From Undibacterium sp. (GTDB lineage Bacteria > Pseudomonadota > Gammaproteobacteria > Burkholderiales > Burkholderiaceae), in assembly GCA_014376575.1 (NCBI GenBank), contig JACMRF010000108.1, forward strand, positions 1 through 10,215: DNA of 10,215 nucleotides, given 5' to 3'. Positions 1 to 7,768 of this stretch are shown here, one piece after another. Within the stretch, counting starts at the first letter, position 1. Each line of letters opens with the position of its first letter. A program made the position numbers and the translations under genes. The notes beneath the pieces were generated by a model, which saw only the letters and a program-made list of their open reading frames with translations, had not been told where the DNA came from and ran no database searches.

Positions 1-216
1 CAAAACGGCACGACAGAAAGTTTCAACGGTAAATTTAGGGATGAGTGCTTGTCAATGGAATGGTTTCGAAACCGGATCGAAGCAAAAGTTGTCATTGAGG
101 ACTGGCGGCAACACTACAATACCGTACGGCCGCATTCCAGCCTCGGCTATGCAACACCAGAAGCGTTTAGCAAAAACCAAAACACCAGTTTATTAACCGG
201 AGCTATTCCAAATTGA
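1..216 (+). CDS. IS3-family transposase OrfB, C-terminal part (5' end outside window)
   Basis: This is the last 71 codons of a DDE transposase of the IS3 family, the enzyme that cuts and joins the element's ends. It is open from base 1 and stops with TGA at 214-216. The piece begins with a TESFNGKFRDECL motif, in which Glu6 corresponds to the final acidic residue of the DDE triad. It continues with WRQHYNTVRPHSSLGY and TPEAF, the usual C-terminal signature of IS3 OrfB proteins, closest in style to the IS407/IS51-like groups. The first two catalytic aspartates must lie left of the window. No damage is visible in this part. Subgroup assignment is from motif memory only. Confidence 0.93.
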   Translation, partial: QNGTTESFNGKFRDECLSMEWFRNRIEAKVVIEDWRQHYNTVRPHSSLGYATPEAFSKNQNTSLLTGAIPN

Positions 217-243
217 GTTGGACCTGAAAAACCGGGCAGGTCA
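1..243 (+). mobile_element. IS3-family insertion sequence, right end
   Basis: The transposase tail is followed by a short stretch that looks like the terminal inverted repeat, about 219-243. Read from outside inward it starts TGACCTGCCCGGTTTTTCAG, and a TGACCTGCC-type terminus is a common style in this family. The left end is not in the window, so neither the matching inverted repeat nor a target duplication can be confirmed. The exact outer boundary at 243 is an inference. Confidence 0.7.
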
Positions 244-384
244 CGGCAGCCGATACGGGATGAGAAAAAATTACAAATCTGTTAACGAGTTCAACGCAAA
301 TTTAGACATTTACAAAACCCATTTTGTTAGACTAACAGCAATTTTATTTACAAAAAATAATTTATAATTTTTTGAAATTTTTGA
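244..384. other. AT-rich gap between the IS3 end and the operon's last stop
   Basis: No gene is seen here. Two weak inverted repeats lie at 312-327 (ACAAAA/TTTTGT) and 325-337 (TGTTAG/CTAACA). Neither is a GC-rich stem with a following T run in the operon's direction, so no rho-independent terminator can be called for the minus-strand operon ending at 385. Confidence 0.5.
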
Positions 385-3300
385 CTATTGTTGGTGCCTC
401 TGGAAAAGATTTATATTCCTGACGCTAAACGCACTACATGCCAACGGATTATCAAGATCGATGCGGATCCCCTTGATATGTTTCATCGTTAGCCAACGTG
501 GGGACGCATCGAGGGGCACTATAAGCAATCCGTCGTCCGCAGTTAATCTTATGCTTGCTGCTTCGAACGGCCCGTCATGGCCATCCCCCCACCAATACAC
601 TTGTATCCTTGGTTCCGCGCTCCTATTCATGCATGAGAAATCAAATTTTAAAAGACCCGCGTCATGTCCTGAAATATTAAAGCCCGAAATATCAAAACTT
701 AGTAGGGGATCAATGCCAGTGACTTTGTAATTACCATTTTCAGAGACCAAGTCGTGAAGAACAGGAGATAGTCCCTCAAATCCGTTAATTAGGGTCATTT
801 TCTTCGCTAAAGATCTCTGTGATCTACCCCAAGCAACCGGAATTTTTTTAAAGTCTGATTGGGCCAATGCCTTTTCAAAAAGCGATAATCTGTGTTCAGC
901 TTCTATTTGCGGGCTAACGGTAATCTGAATTTTATTTGGATAGTTAACTACCATCGGATTAAAAGGGAGGCCATCCAGCCATATTGCATTTCCTTCAATC
1001 CAGACTCTGGTAATTTTTCGAATTCCGCCAGTTCCAATACGAACTTTAGTGCCTATTGTGAGGAGTGGCATTAGTGCAGCGTCCCCTGCGATAAAGGCAG
1101 GTTCTGTACGATGGATGCCCTGATCCCAATTTACATCCGTCAGATTTTTAACTGCAACCTCAATTGTTGGCACGTGATTATTACCCTCTTCCATTTTATG
1201 GTAGCCAATGATGAATCCAGCTTCCAGGCTCGGCGTGTAATTATCAAGAATGAATCGATACAAATATGGATTGCGCAACGCAAGACCACCGCCATCGTGA
1301 ATAATATTAGATCCCTCTAGGAGAGCCAGACGCGGTACGTTTCGTGAAAGCTGTTCTATTGCACGTTTCTGCTGGGATGGAGACACCAAGTTGTATGGCG
1401 CAGTTATAGCCATCATTGGTATACGATTTAAATAAAAATACTGCGCATTTCGTGAGGTTAGGTCGAGGTAGCTTTCATTTGGCGCAAGCTTGTTTTTTAA
1501 CAATTCGTTCAGCTTGGTGAGGCGATCCCAGTGTTCATCCTGAACGGTAGCCTTTCCAATATTGGGTAGTCCCACACGAGCTCCATCTCGCAATGGTCCC
1601 GTGTGGATTTGAGCAGATGCCGCTGAAACTAGATTGGAGAAAGAGAGAGACGTGAAGTTCAAGGTGGCACTCATGCTAGCTACCAAGAGAAGCAGTGAAA
1701 CTTTATTGGCGGGTTTTAATTGACTCCATACAGTAATGGGCAGCAATATCGCCCAACTGAAAATTGCAGCAATGCCGGGTCTCGATACACCGCCCGGATC
1801 AATACGCCCCATAGAGTAGGGGATTAGAAGAAAAATGAATAAAAAAACTACGATGGCTGGGACCAGGGTATTTTTTCGATCTACCTGATCTTTCATGCAC
1901 ATGTAAATTATTCCCAAGCACGCAACTGGAATTGCGACCCATGACATGCGGATGGCTTCAAATACAAAACCAGCTTTTGCACCTTCATTCCAACTCGCTG
2001 CCCAAGATATGCCGTAGGCTACTTGGTTGATGGCGCCGTTTTCTAACACGTAACGAATAGCACCCAACAACATTGGTACCAACGGAGTGGTTAGGGCAGC
2101 CACCATAAGTACGAAAAATGATATTCCGATATATCGCCATTCCCTTTTTTCTGAATTGCGCCAAAAGCACCACATGATATAAGCTGCCATGACTCCAGAT
2201 GCCGCAACAAGCAGTAGCCCTTGGCCAGGCACGCCCAAAATAGCAATAGGTGCCGTCAACAACCAGATACTCAGCCATCTTGCCGGATTTACTCTTAGAG
2301 AACGGCTAAACCAAAGGCAGAGGAAAGGCGTAAAAAAAAGCCAACTTAAATAGCTGCCGACGAAAAAAATCAATATAAAAGCCAGCCCTATGCTGCTAGA
2401 GAAGCGGTAGATAGATATGAAGCCAGCAAACGCAAGTAATGCGTAACTTAAGCGACCAGCATCAACAAAACTTCCTGCGGTGCCATCATAAAAAACGAAT
2501 GAAAGAAATGCAGAGAGGTCGTCCGGGATCACTCCATGCGCTGGTATATACCCTACATAAGGAATTGCTCCCTGCAGATATGACCACCAACCAAGTACTT
2601 GTTCTCCAAAATGGTAATCATCGCTTTTTATAAAAGGAGCAACCGTATTCCCGACTTTGAGTGCTACCAAAAGTGCAAATAAGGCTACAGGAGAAAGTAA
2701 CGGCGACCAGCTAACATGTGCAGTCCTCGCGTACTTTTGATGACGACGTACCACGTCAAATATGCCCCATACAACCATTCCGACGATGAAAAGCTTGAGC
2801 CCCAACGTAGTTTGATATTTTGTAACCACCCCATTTGCTTGTAAAAGCTTGGCAGGATAGAGAGTGAGAAACAGAGTAGGTAAACCAACCTGTCCTATTA
2901 AAATAAATTTTGGCAAAAAGCGAGATGATTTTTCTGGAAAGCGCATCGCATAGATCAACCCAAAAACTATCCCAAACCCAATAATGATATACGTCGCTGT
3001 TTCGTAAGTATCAAGTTTGATGTCACCAACTAACGATTTCGGAGCCCGCCCAAGTATGAGAGCAATTTCTAAGGGAATTAGCCCTGCCAAAATAATTGCA
3101 AACAAGCTCAAGCCAATAAGGTCTGGATTAATATTTATTTTCCTCGCTGCGTTGTAGGCAGAGTTGATCGAAATAAAGGCAATCCCAGCCACTGAAATAA
3201 AAAATATTTTTTCATCGATTGTTGCACCTAAAATCAGACTCGAAATGGCTGCAAAAGACGGGACAGACCACCATATCAATTGATTCGATAACTTGGCCGA

Positions 3301-3564
3301 GTATTCGTTACCAAACTGCTGCTTTTGCTTGGCAATTTGAAGTGATAAAAAGAGAAATCCAAAAAATAAAACCGTAATAAAGACAGGCGCTGCAATAATA
3401 TCTTGTAGCTTTGTATCGGCCTGCCACGCAATGTTTCCGACTATAAAGTCAGTATAGCTCGGCGCAATCGTTAGGTTGAGGCAGGCTAAAAATGCTAGAG
3501 CGGCGATAACGCAGGATGAGGCAGTTGCAGCAAGTTTTTCAGTAAATGAGAGTTGATTTATCAT
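385..3564 (-). CDS. Large polytopic membrane protein, probable GT-C-type glycosyltransferase
   Basis: A 1059-residue protein with many hydrophobic helices over about the first 650 residues and a soluble C-terminal region of about 400 residues, probably periplasmic. After TM1 there is an acidic loop (QADTKLQD). A second loop near residues 315-349 carries DDYHFGE and VIPDD; acidic residues in periplasmic loops between helices are typical of GT-C enzymes, which use lipid-phosphate sugars. The soluble part contains YLDLTSRNAQYFYLNR, a pattern I associate with tails of such membrane proteins. I chose ATG at 3564, 14 bases after the previous gene's stop. A TTG at 3612 in the same frame would overlap that gene by 34 bases. 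Neither start has a strong ribosome binding site. It is the last gene of the operon, next to a family 2 glycosyltransferase and a small flippase-like protein, which suggests it transfers the sugar onto a periplasmic acceptor. The fold assignment is an inference; no family name is recognised with certainty. Confidence 0.85.
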   Translation of the reverse strand: MINQLSFTEKLAATASSCVIAALAFLACLNLTIAPSYTDFIVGNIAWQADTKLQDIIAAPVFITVLFFGFLFLSLQIAKQKQQFGNEYSAKLSNQLIWWSVPSFAAISSLILGATIDEKIFFISVAGIAFISINSAYNAARKININPDLIGLSLFAIILAGLIPLEIALILGRAPKSLVGDIKLDTYETATYIIIGFGIVFGLIYAMRFPEKSSRFLPKFILIGQVGLPTLFLTLYPAKLLQANGVVTKYQTTLGLKLFIVGMVVWGIFDVVRRHQKYARTAHVSWSPLLSPVALFALLVALKVGNTVAPFIKSDDYHFGEQVLGWWSYLQGAIPYVGYIPAHGVIPDDLSAFLSFVFYDGTAGSFVDAGRLSYALLAFAGFISIYRFSSSIGLAFILIFFVGSYLSWLFFTPFLCLWFSRSLRVNPARWLSIWLLTAPIAILGVPGQGLLLVAASGVMAAYIMWCFWRNSEKREWRYIGISFFVLMVAALTTPLVPMLLGAIRYVLENGAINQVAYGISWAASWNEGAKAGFVFEAIRMSWVAIPVACLGIIYMCMKDQVDRKNTLVPAIVVFLFIFLLIPYSMGRIDPGGVSRPGIAAIFSWAILLPITVWSQLKPANKVSLLLLVASMSATLNFTSLSFSNLVSAASAQIHTGPLRDGARVGLPNIGKATVQDEHWDRLTKLNELLKNKLAPNESYLDLTSRNAQYFYLNRIPMMAITAPYNLVSPSQQKRAIEQLSRNVPRLALLEGSNIIHDGGGLALRNPYLYRFILDNYTPSLEAGFIIGYHKMEEGNNHVPTIEVAVKNLTDVNWDQGIHRTEPAFIAGDAALMPLLTIGTKVRIGTGGIRKITRVWIEGNAIWLDGLPFNPMVVNYPNKIQITVSPQIEAEHRLSLFEKALAQSDFKKIPVAWGRSQRSLAKKMTLINGFEGLSPVLHDLVSENGNYKVTGIDPLLSFDISGFNISGHDAGLLKFDFSCMNRSAEPRIQVYWWGDGHDGPFEAASIRLTADDGLLIVPLDASPRWLTMKHIKGIRIDLDNPLACSAFSVRNINLFQRHQQ

Positions 3565-3578
3565 CTTTGCAGTCACAA

Positions 3579-4394
3579 TCAATCGGGCTTTGGGTTGTAA
3601 GTGCCCAAGCAAGCCTGAAAAAGCACCTGCAGTACCGACAGGTTTCCCTTAAAGCTGCTGATCTTGGTTGGCACTTCCCCTTCGGGGTAGCGCCGAATGG
3701 TTGCTAGTTCGCAACAACGATAGCCAAGTTTCGGCGCGCGATAGGAAAGATACGCAAGAAACTCATAGGTCATAAATACATCACGAAACGGTGCGATTTT
3801 GGGATCCAGCAGCATTTTCCGACTGTAGGCGCGGAAGCCCTGGGTAGTGTCGGTCCATCGAAAACCAGAAAACATACTCAGCATCGGCGCATGAATGAAA
3901 CGGATGGCGAAGTCTCGTAATCTAGGCGTGTTCTCTGCTACTCCCCCTGTAATGAAGCGGGAAGCCTGCACAAAATCCACGCCTTGTTTCAAAGCTTCAA
4001 TGAAACGCGGTATCGCTTCTGGATCATCCTTGTCGTTGCCATCTATGGTAACGATTCCGGCATAGCCTTGGTCGAGTACAAAAGCATAGGCGCAGCGAAG
4101 CTGGGCGCTTAATTTTCCGGAACCCGTCTTGACCAACAATCCGCGCACGCCTTTCTGTTGCAGCAACTCCAGTTCCAGTGAGCCATCGTTACTACCGCCA
4201 TCGACAATGATGATGTCGGCGAGTCTGTCGACATTAAGGTCGGCTAGCCTGGAAAGCAGGCTCTTGATCCGTTCGCCTTCGTTAATCACAGGTATCACCA
4301 CGCACCACGGCTGCTGTTGCCCAAGCCATAGGGATGTTTCAAAAGTGGGCACTTGCCAAGCGGCGCGTACTGCAGGCGCAATATCAAATGTCAT
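3579..4394 (-). CDS. Family 2 glycosyltransferase, soluble (DPM/GtrB-like)
   Basis: A 271-residue GT-A-fold enzyme of family GT2, expected to move a sugar from a nucleotide donor to a lipid phosphate or glycan on the cytoplasmic face. The fold starts at WCVVIPVINEGE (residues 30-41), followed by IIIVDGGSNDGS (61-72). The metal/nucleotide site appears as IDGNDKDDPE (117-126), so DGND stands where many relatives have DADx. Further conserved blocks are QASRF (143-147), TQGFRAYSR (184-192) and RRYPEGEVPTKIS (234-246). Unlike GtrB proteins it lacks C-terminal membrane helices, so it is probably a soluble or peripheral enzyme. ATG at 4394 is the natural start; the Shine-Dalgarno is weak. It lies 24 bases after the SMR-like gene and 14 bases before the GT-C-like gene, so the three are probably cotranscribed. 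Sugar and acceptor are unknown. Confidence 0.92.
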   Translation of the reverse strand: MTFDIAPAVRAAWQVPTFETSLWLGQQQPWCVVIPVINEGERIKSLLSRLADLNVDRLADIIIVDGGSNDGSLELELLQQKGVRGLLVKTGSGKLSAQLRCAYAFVLDQGYAGIVTIDGNDKDDPEAIPRFIEALKQGVDFVQASRFITGGVAENTPRLRDFAIRFIHAPMLSMFSGFRWTDTTQGFRAYSRKMLLDPKIAPFRDVFMTYEFLAYLSYRAPKLGYRCCELATIRRYPEGEVPTKISSFKGNLSVLQVLFQACLGTYNPKPD

Positions 4395-4418
4395 TATTAT
4401 TTTCGTCTGCTTTAACTA

Positions 4419-4775
4419 TCAGGCCACTCGGGCTGTGATCAGTGCTACCCCAACGATTACCAGTAGTATCCCCGCCCCCGTTGCCCAGTGAAAAGGCTTA
4501 CGGAAAATGAGAACCGAAAACAGGGTAACAGTCGCCACCATACCGGCGGGCAGGACGGGATGGGCTACATTTAACGGCAAACGCTCCAAAGCAGCGGCGC
4601 GGGGCAGGAATGCTCCGCCGTAAAGATCAATACCCAGCCAGAATTGCCAATGACTCAATGCCGCCATCGGCTCACTAAGTAAAGGAAACTTTCGAGGTGG
4701 CATCATGGCCATTTTGACCAGAACGCTGGCTGAGGCGTTGAAAGTAATACCGAAAATCAGAACGAGCCACTTCAT
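4419..4775 (-). CDS. Small SMR/EamA-type four-helix transporter, possible lipid-linked sugar flippase
   Basis: A 118-residue protein with about four membrane helices, the length and layout of small multidrug resistance and ArnE/ArnF-like proteins. LERLPLNVAHPVLPAG, followed by LIFRKPFHWATGAGILLVIVGVALI, is the typical C-terminal half of this superfamily. In helix 1, Asn13 falls where EmrE has its essential Glu14: both are eight residues before the conserved lysine (Lys21 here, Lys22 in EmrE). Loss of this proton-coupling glutamate argues against drug/proton exchange and fits the lipid-translocase branch. The start overlaps the isomerase stop by four bases (ATGA), showing translational coupling. 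The next gene is a glycosyltransferase, so flipping of an undecaprenyl-phosphate sugar is the best guess. The family is clear; the substrate is inferred. Confidence 0.88.
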   Translation of the reverse strand: MKWLVLIFGITFNASASVLVKMAMMPPRKFPLLSEPMAALSHWQFWLGIDLYGGAFLPRAAALERLPLNVAHPVLPAGMVATVTLFSVLIFRKPFHWATGAGILLVIVGVALITARVA

Positions 4776-5608
4776 GTATCGGCTCTAAGCCTGTCATTGC
4801 GGTAGTGCCAAATTGCCACATCTAACGCACGTTCAATCGATACTAGGTGCGACTCATTCTTAGTTGCCAGCATCTCGATGGTCACCAAATGATTTGGCAA
4901 ATGCAACACCAACGCCTCATACATCCTAGCATGGTCAGTTTCACCGTTCCCCAGTGATACCAGATTCGGCTCGCTGGCATGAATGTGACCTATCAGCCTG
5001 ACGCACGATTGCAACACGGTGGCGGGGTCTTCGCCATTGATAGCCAGAGCGCCGGTATCGAACTGCATGCGAATGGCCGGGTGGGCAATCTGCGTCACCA
5101 CCTGCGCTGTCTCGGCACTGGTGGTCATGAAGTTGGCGCCGTAACAGGTTGGGTTGGGCTCCAGGCAGATCATCACACCGTGCGAGCTAGCGATATTGCC
5201 TAGCCGCCTGAAAAAAGATATGGCCACCGCCATTGCCTCGGCGTCGTTCAAGCCGCTGCGGTCGCGATTTTTTGGTGAGCCAAACACCACCCTGGGTGCT
5301 CCCAAACCAGCTCCAATACGGCAAACGGCGTCGAGGTGTTGCAGCATCTCCTCCTGCGACTCAAGCGTGCCAAAGACGTTTAAACCGGTTGTGCCAAACA
5401 ACAGCGCCTGCATGCCGGTAATTTCGATGCCACGTTCCGACCACCAGTTCTTGACGCGTGCAATGTCTTCATCTGTTGCCTTGGCTGGTTCAGGGAAATA
5501 CTTCCCTGGCGCGGCATCAATCGCATCCACGCCAAAGCGCTGAAGCAGCGTAGCTATCGCTTCATCTTCATCGGTATCCCACGCAATATTTGAAATGGCC
5601 AGTCTCAT
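4772..5608 (-). CDS. Sugar phosphate isomerase/epimerase-type TIM-barrel enzyme
   Basis: A 278-residue protein of the xylose isomerase-like TIM-barrel superfamily (AP endonuclease family 2 fold), which isomerises, epimerises or dehydrates sugars using a bound divalent metal. Strand-end metal ligands are visible in the expected order: Glu150 in CLEPNP, Asp184 in QFDTGAL, His210 in HIHASEP and Glu245 in TIEML. The N-terminus MRLAISNIAW is the usual first strand. Length is normal and there is no sign of damage. It starts inside the stop of the SDR gene (ATGA at 5605-5608) and its own stop overlaps the transporter start in the same way, so these genes are a coupled unit. The neighbours suggest it works on a nucleotide sugar or free sugar feeding the glycosyltransferase. 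The true substrate cannot be read from sequence. Confidence 0.9.
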   Translation of the reverse strand: MRLAISNIAWDTDEDEAIATLLQRFGVDAIDAAPGKYFPEPAKATDEDIARVKNWWSERGIEITGMQALLFGTTGLNVFGTLESQEEMLQHLDAVCRIGAGLGAPRVVFGSPKNRDRSGLNDAEAMAVAISFFRRLGNIASSHGVMICLEPNPTCYGANFMTTSAETAQVVTQIAHPAIRMQFDTGALAINGEDPATVLQSCVRLIGHIHASEPNLVSLGNGETDHARMYEALVLHLPNHLVTIEMLATKNESHLVSIERALDVAIWHYRNDRLRADT

Positions 5609-6399
5609 GATTTCGCCATTGGGTCGGAGTTGATCGTCAGTGGCTCAGATTGCGCATAGGCTCTAATGGCTTGAATGGTTTCACGTGCGCTGTATTGGTA
5701 ATGTCCGGAAGCACCAAACACTTTAGCGTGGCAGGTTTGCAAGTCATAGATTGCCGGGGTGTTAGCCAAGGCATGGTCGAAGAATCTGCCAAATCCTTGT
5801 TTGGAAACATCTGATACGCTAATCGGCTCTGCCGTAAGATGTACCAACTTTAAACCAGCGTTGAGCGCTGTTTGAATGTCGTACCAAAGACCGACCATTG
5901 GGTAGAACTGGAAAATACCCCGGCTCTCAATACCATGAAGATTATTGTCATTCAACAAATCGAAGATGACATTCTTGCGCAGTCCAGGACCGACCAATCC
6001 GGGAAGACGAACGATCAGATGGTTTGTAAAATGGTTTGCAACAAATTTTTCCAGTAGGCGGCGGTGCAGGCCGTAAGCGTGAAGTCCTGACTCGTCAACA
6101 GGCGATTCTTCATCAGCCCCTGTTGAATCCTTGAACACGTCAACGGTACTGATCAGAATTAACGTTTTGCACTGAATGGTTTTCAGGTGCGCGATCAGCC
6201 CCTCAATCTTTTGGCCGTCCGCCTCAGGCTCCCGGTTGGCAATCCATTTCTGCGCAGGCGCGCCAGCGCATACGACGGTATCGAACGATTGGCCATCGAT
6301 ATCGGAAATATTTGTGGAGCGATATAGCGATTCAAAGAGTGCCTGCTTAAGTAGTGTGCTTCCTACAAATCCTGAAAAACCTATTAATGCTCTTGTCAT
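5605..6399 (-). CDS. NAD(P)-dependent epimerase/dehydratase-like protein (extended SDR) with Arg in place of catalytic Lys
   Basis: A 264-residue Rossmann-fold protein of the extended short-chain dehydrogenase type. The cofactor loop is GFSGFVG (residues 7-13). A serine-bearing strand reads ISTVDVF (83-89), and the catalytic tyrosine is probably Tyr109 in HAYGLHRRLLE. Here the usual YxxxK is YxxxR (Arg113), so the active-site lysine is missing or replaced. RLPGLVGPGLRKN (131-143) matches the usual substrate-side loop. The protein is somewhat short for nucleotide-sugar epimerases (often over 300 residues). ATG at 6399 has only a weak upstream purine stretch. It is the first gene of a tightly packed group of five and overlaps the isomerase by four bases. 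A role in making or altering the transferred sugar is inferred. Whether it is an active oxidoreductase is uncertain. Confidence 0.87.
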   Translation of the reverse strand: MTRALIGFSGFVGSTLLKQALFESLYRSTNISDIDGQSFDTVVCAGAPAQKWIANREPEADGQKIEGLIAHLKTIQCKTLILISTVDVFKDSTGADEESPVDESGLHAYGLHRRLLEKFVANHFTNHLIVRLPGLVGPGLRKNVIFDLLNDNNLHGIESRGIFQFYPMVGLWYDIQTALNAGLKLVHLTAEPISVSDVSKQGFGRFFDHALANTPAIYDLQTCHAKVFGASGHYQYSARETIQAIRAYAQSEPLTINSDPMAKS

Positions 6400-6736
6400 T
6401 ACCGTAATTTCTTTTTATTTAAAAAACACAATTTAAAAAAGCTGAGCCACTCAAAGCAATAGCTGCAAAAAAGATTATGAAATTCAGGTAAAAAGTCGGT
6501 GCTAAATACCTGAACTCCATCGCCTGAGCAGAAATTAAAAAACCCATGTAATAGCTATTTGATAAAGCAAAAAAGGACATAAATACAGGAAATGAATCCC
6601 TAGAAAATAAAAAAATCGTGGCTACTGATAGAAATGCGATTAGCACGCTTATTACTGGTCTGTATACTATCGGGCCCAGCCAATCTGCTGTATCAAAAAA
6701 TTAATTCCGTATCGATGATTGCTGTAAAGTGTCACG

Positions 6737-6745
6737 CCCCCCCCC
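6737..6745. repeat. Mononucleotide tract, nine C on plus strand (G9 in coding sense)
   Basis: This is the longest homopolymer I see in the window. It lies inside the broken membrane-protein gene, directly after codons for GYTKKW. With nine G the frame hits TGA within five codons. With ten, reading continues as GGGVTLYSNHRYGIN. Runs of this length slip readily during replication and are classic switches in surface-glycan genes. Confidence 0.9.
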
Positions 6746-7085
6746 ATTTCTTTGTATAGCCATCAACCTGATGAATCCCTCTTCTAATATTCTCCAAGGG
6801 TTTGCTTATGCCATAAATACCCATCCAAAAACCAAGTTTTATTTTAATCCATTGAAATGGGTACGCTTTTATTACTTGAAGGTATGCATCCTTTACTTTT
6901 TCGCTACCTTTAACCGATGCGATGCAGGTCGCAGGTAGGGGTGGATTTGCATCCCAAAAGATAGGATTGAGAAATCTCGTGTTGTATCTATTAATCGCAC
7001 TTTCTGTATCGCCACAAAATTCAAGATTTTTTTCAATTTCTGATCATCTTTTACTGCGTTCGCAACTTCTATAATTTCCCATGGC

Positions 7086-7100
7086 ATGCCATGCCATGCC
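7086..7100. repeat. Pentanucleotide tandem repeat, ATGCC x3 (GGCAT x3 in coding sense)
   Basis: Three perfect copies are followed on the plus-strand left side by a one-base variant (ATGGC, 7081-7085). The tract lies in the broken membrane-protein gene. With one copy or four copies the coding frame upstream (SRPEALG) joins the frame downstream (MPWEIIEVANAVKDD); with the three present it does not. Confidence 0.9.
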
Positions 7101-7768
7101 AAGTGCCTCAGGTCTTGATTGTTGTCTGAAACTATCGTTTATTAACCAAACAAAAAAATCGATACCAACATTCCTCCAGCGGCCAATAACTTGAAACGTG
7201 GAGCATAGTAATAAATGGTAATTAGAATCACAGGTGAAGCTATAATTGCATTGAGGTGCATTCCAAATAGAATAAAAAATAATCCAACATAGACAGTCAC
7301 GAAATATATTTTTCTTTTATTTGTAAAATATCTGACTTGCTCGATCAAAATAGCAAGCATTGCAAGACAGCTAAAAACCAATGAAGAATTAGTTAAAATA
7401 CTTGGAAATACTAGAAAAATTGGGACACTTATTGTTATAAATGTGAAAAAAATGGAAAAATGAACGGCTTGTTTTTTAGTAAGATAATATAAGAAAATAA
7501 AATTGAGACATAAAATATTATTACTTGAAAAAGTGTATATAAACCAACTCCGCCTGTAAAGTCTATTGAGTATTTAATCAATCGAGATTGGAGGGGTGGT
7601 AAAACACTAAAAGCATTAAGATTTATAGCGCTAGCAATATTTATTCTATTTATGCCGTCTGCTGTTGCTATAAAAGGATATATTGAGAAGGTCACCGATA
7701 TTGCCAAAATAATAATTATTAGTGCCGTCAAATAAAGTTTGGTAAGGTTGTTTCCAAGCCGGTTGACT

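Noticed and set aside
312..337. Inverted repeats as an operon terminator
   Set aside because: The stems are short and AT-rich or have almost no loop, and no T run follows in the minus direction.
3565..3612. Upstream TTG start for the large membrane protein
   Set aside because: It would overlap the preceding gene by 34 bases and adds a non-hydrophobic tail. The ATG at 3564 sits just after that gene's stop.
4129..4491. 120-codon plus-strand open frame, rich in Ser, Thr and Pro
   Set aside because: It is antisense to the family 2 glycosyltransferase and the end of the transporter. Its composition is typical of a complementary-strand shadow.
5154..5543. 129-codon plus-strand open frame
   Set aside because: It is antisense to the TIM-barrel isomerase, whose metal ligands are all present; it is a shadow frame.
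6893..7102. Short minus-strand frames (69, 75 and 79 codons) as separate small membrane-protein genes
   Set aside because: They join end to end at repeat tracts into one longer protein with a continuous sense, and only the first has a good ribosome binding site. They are fragments of one gene.
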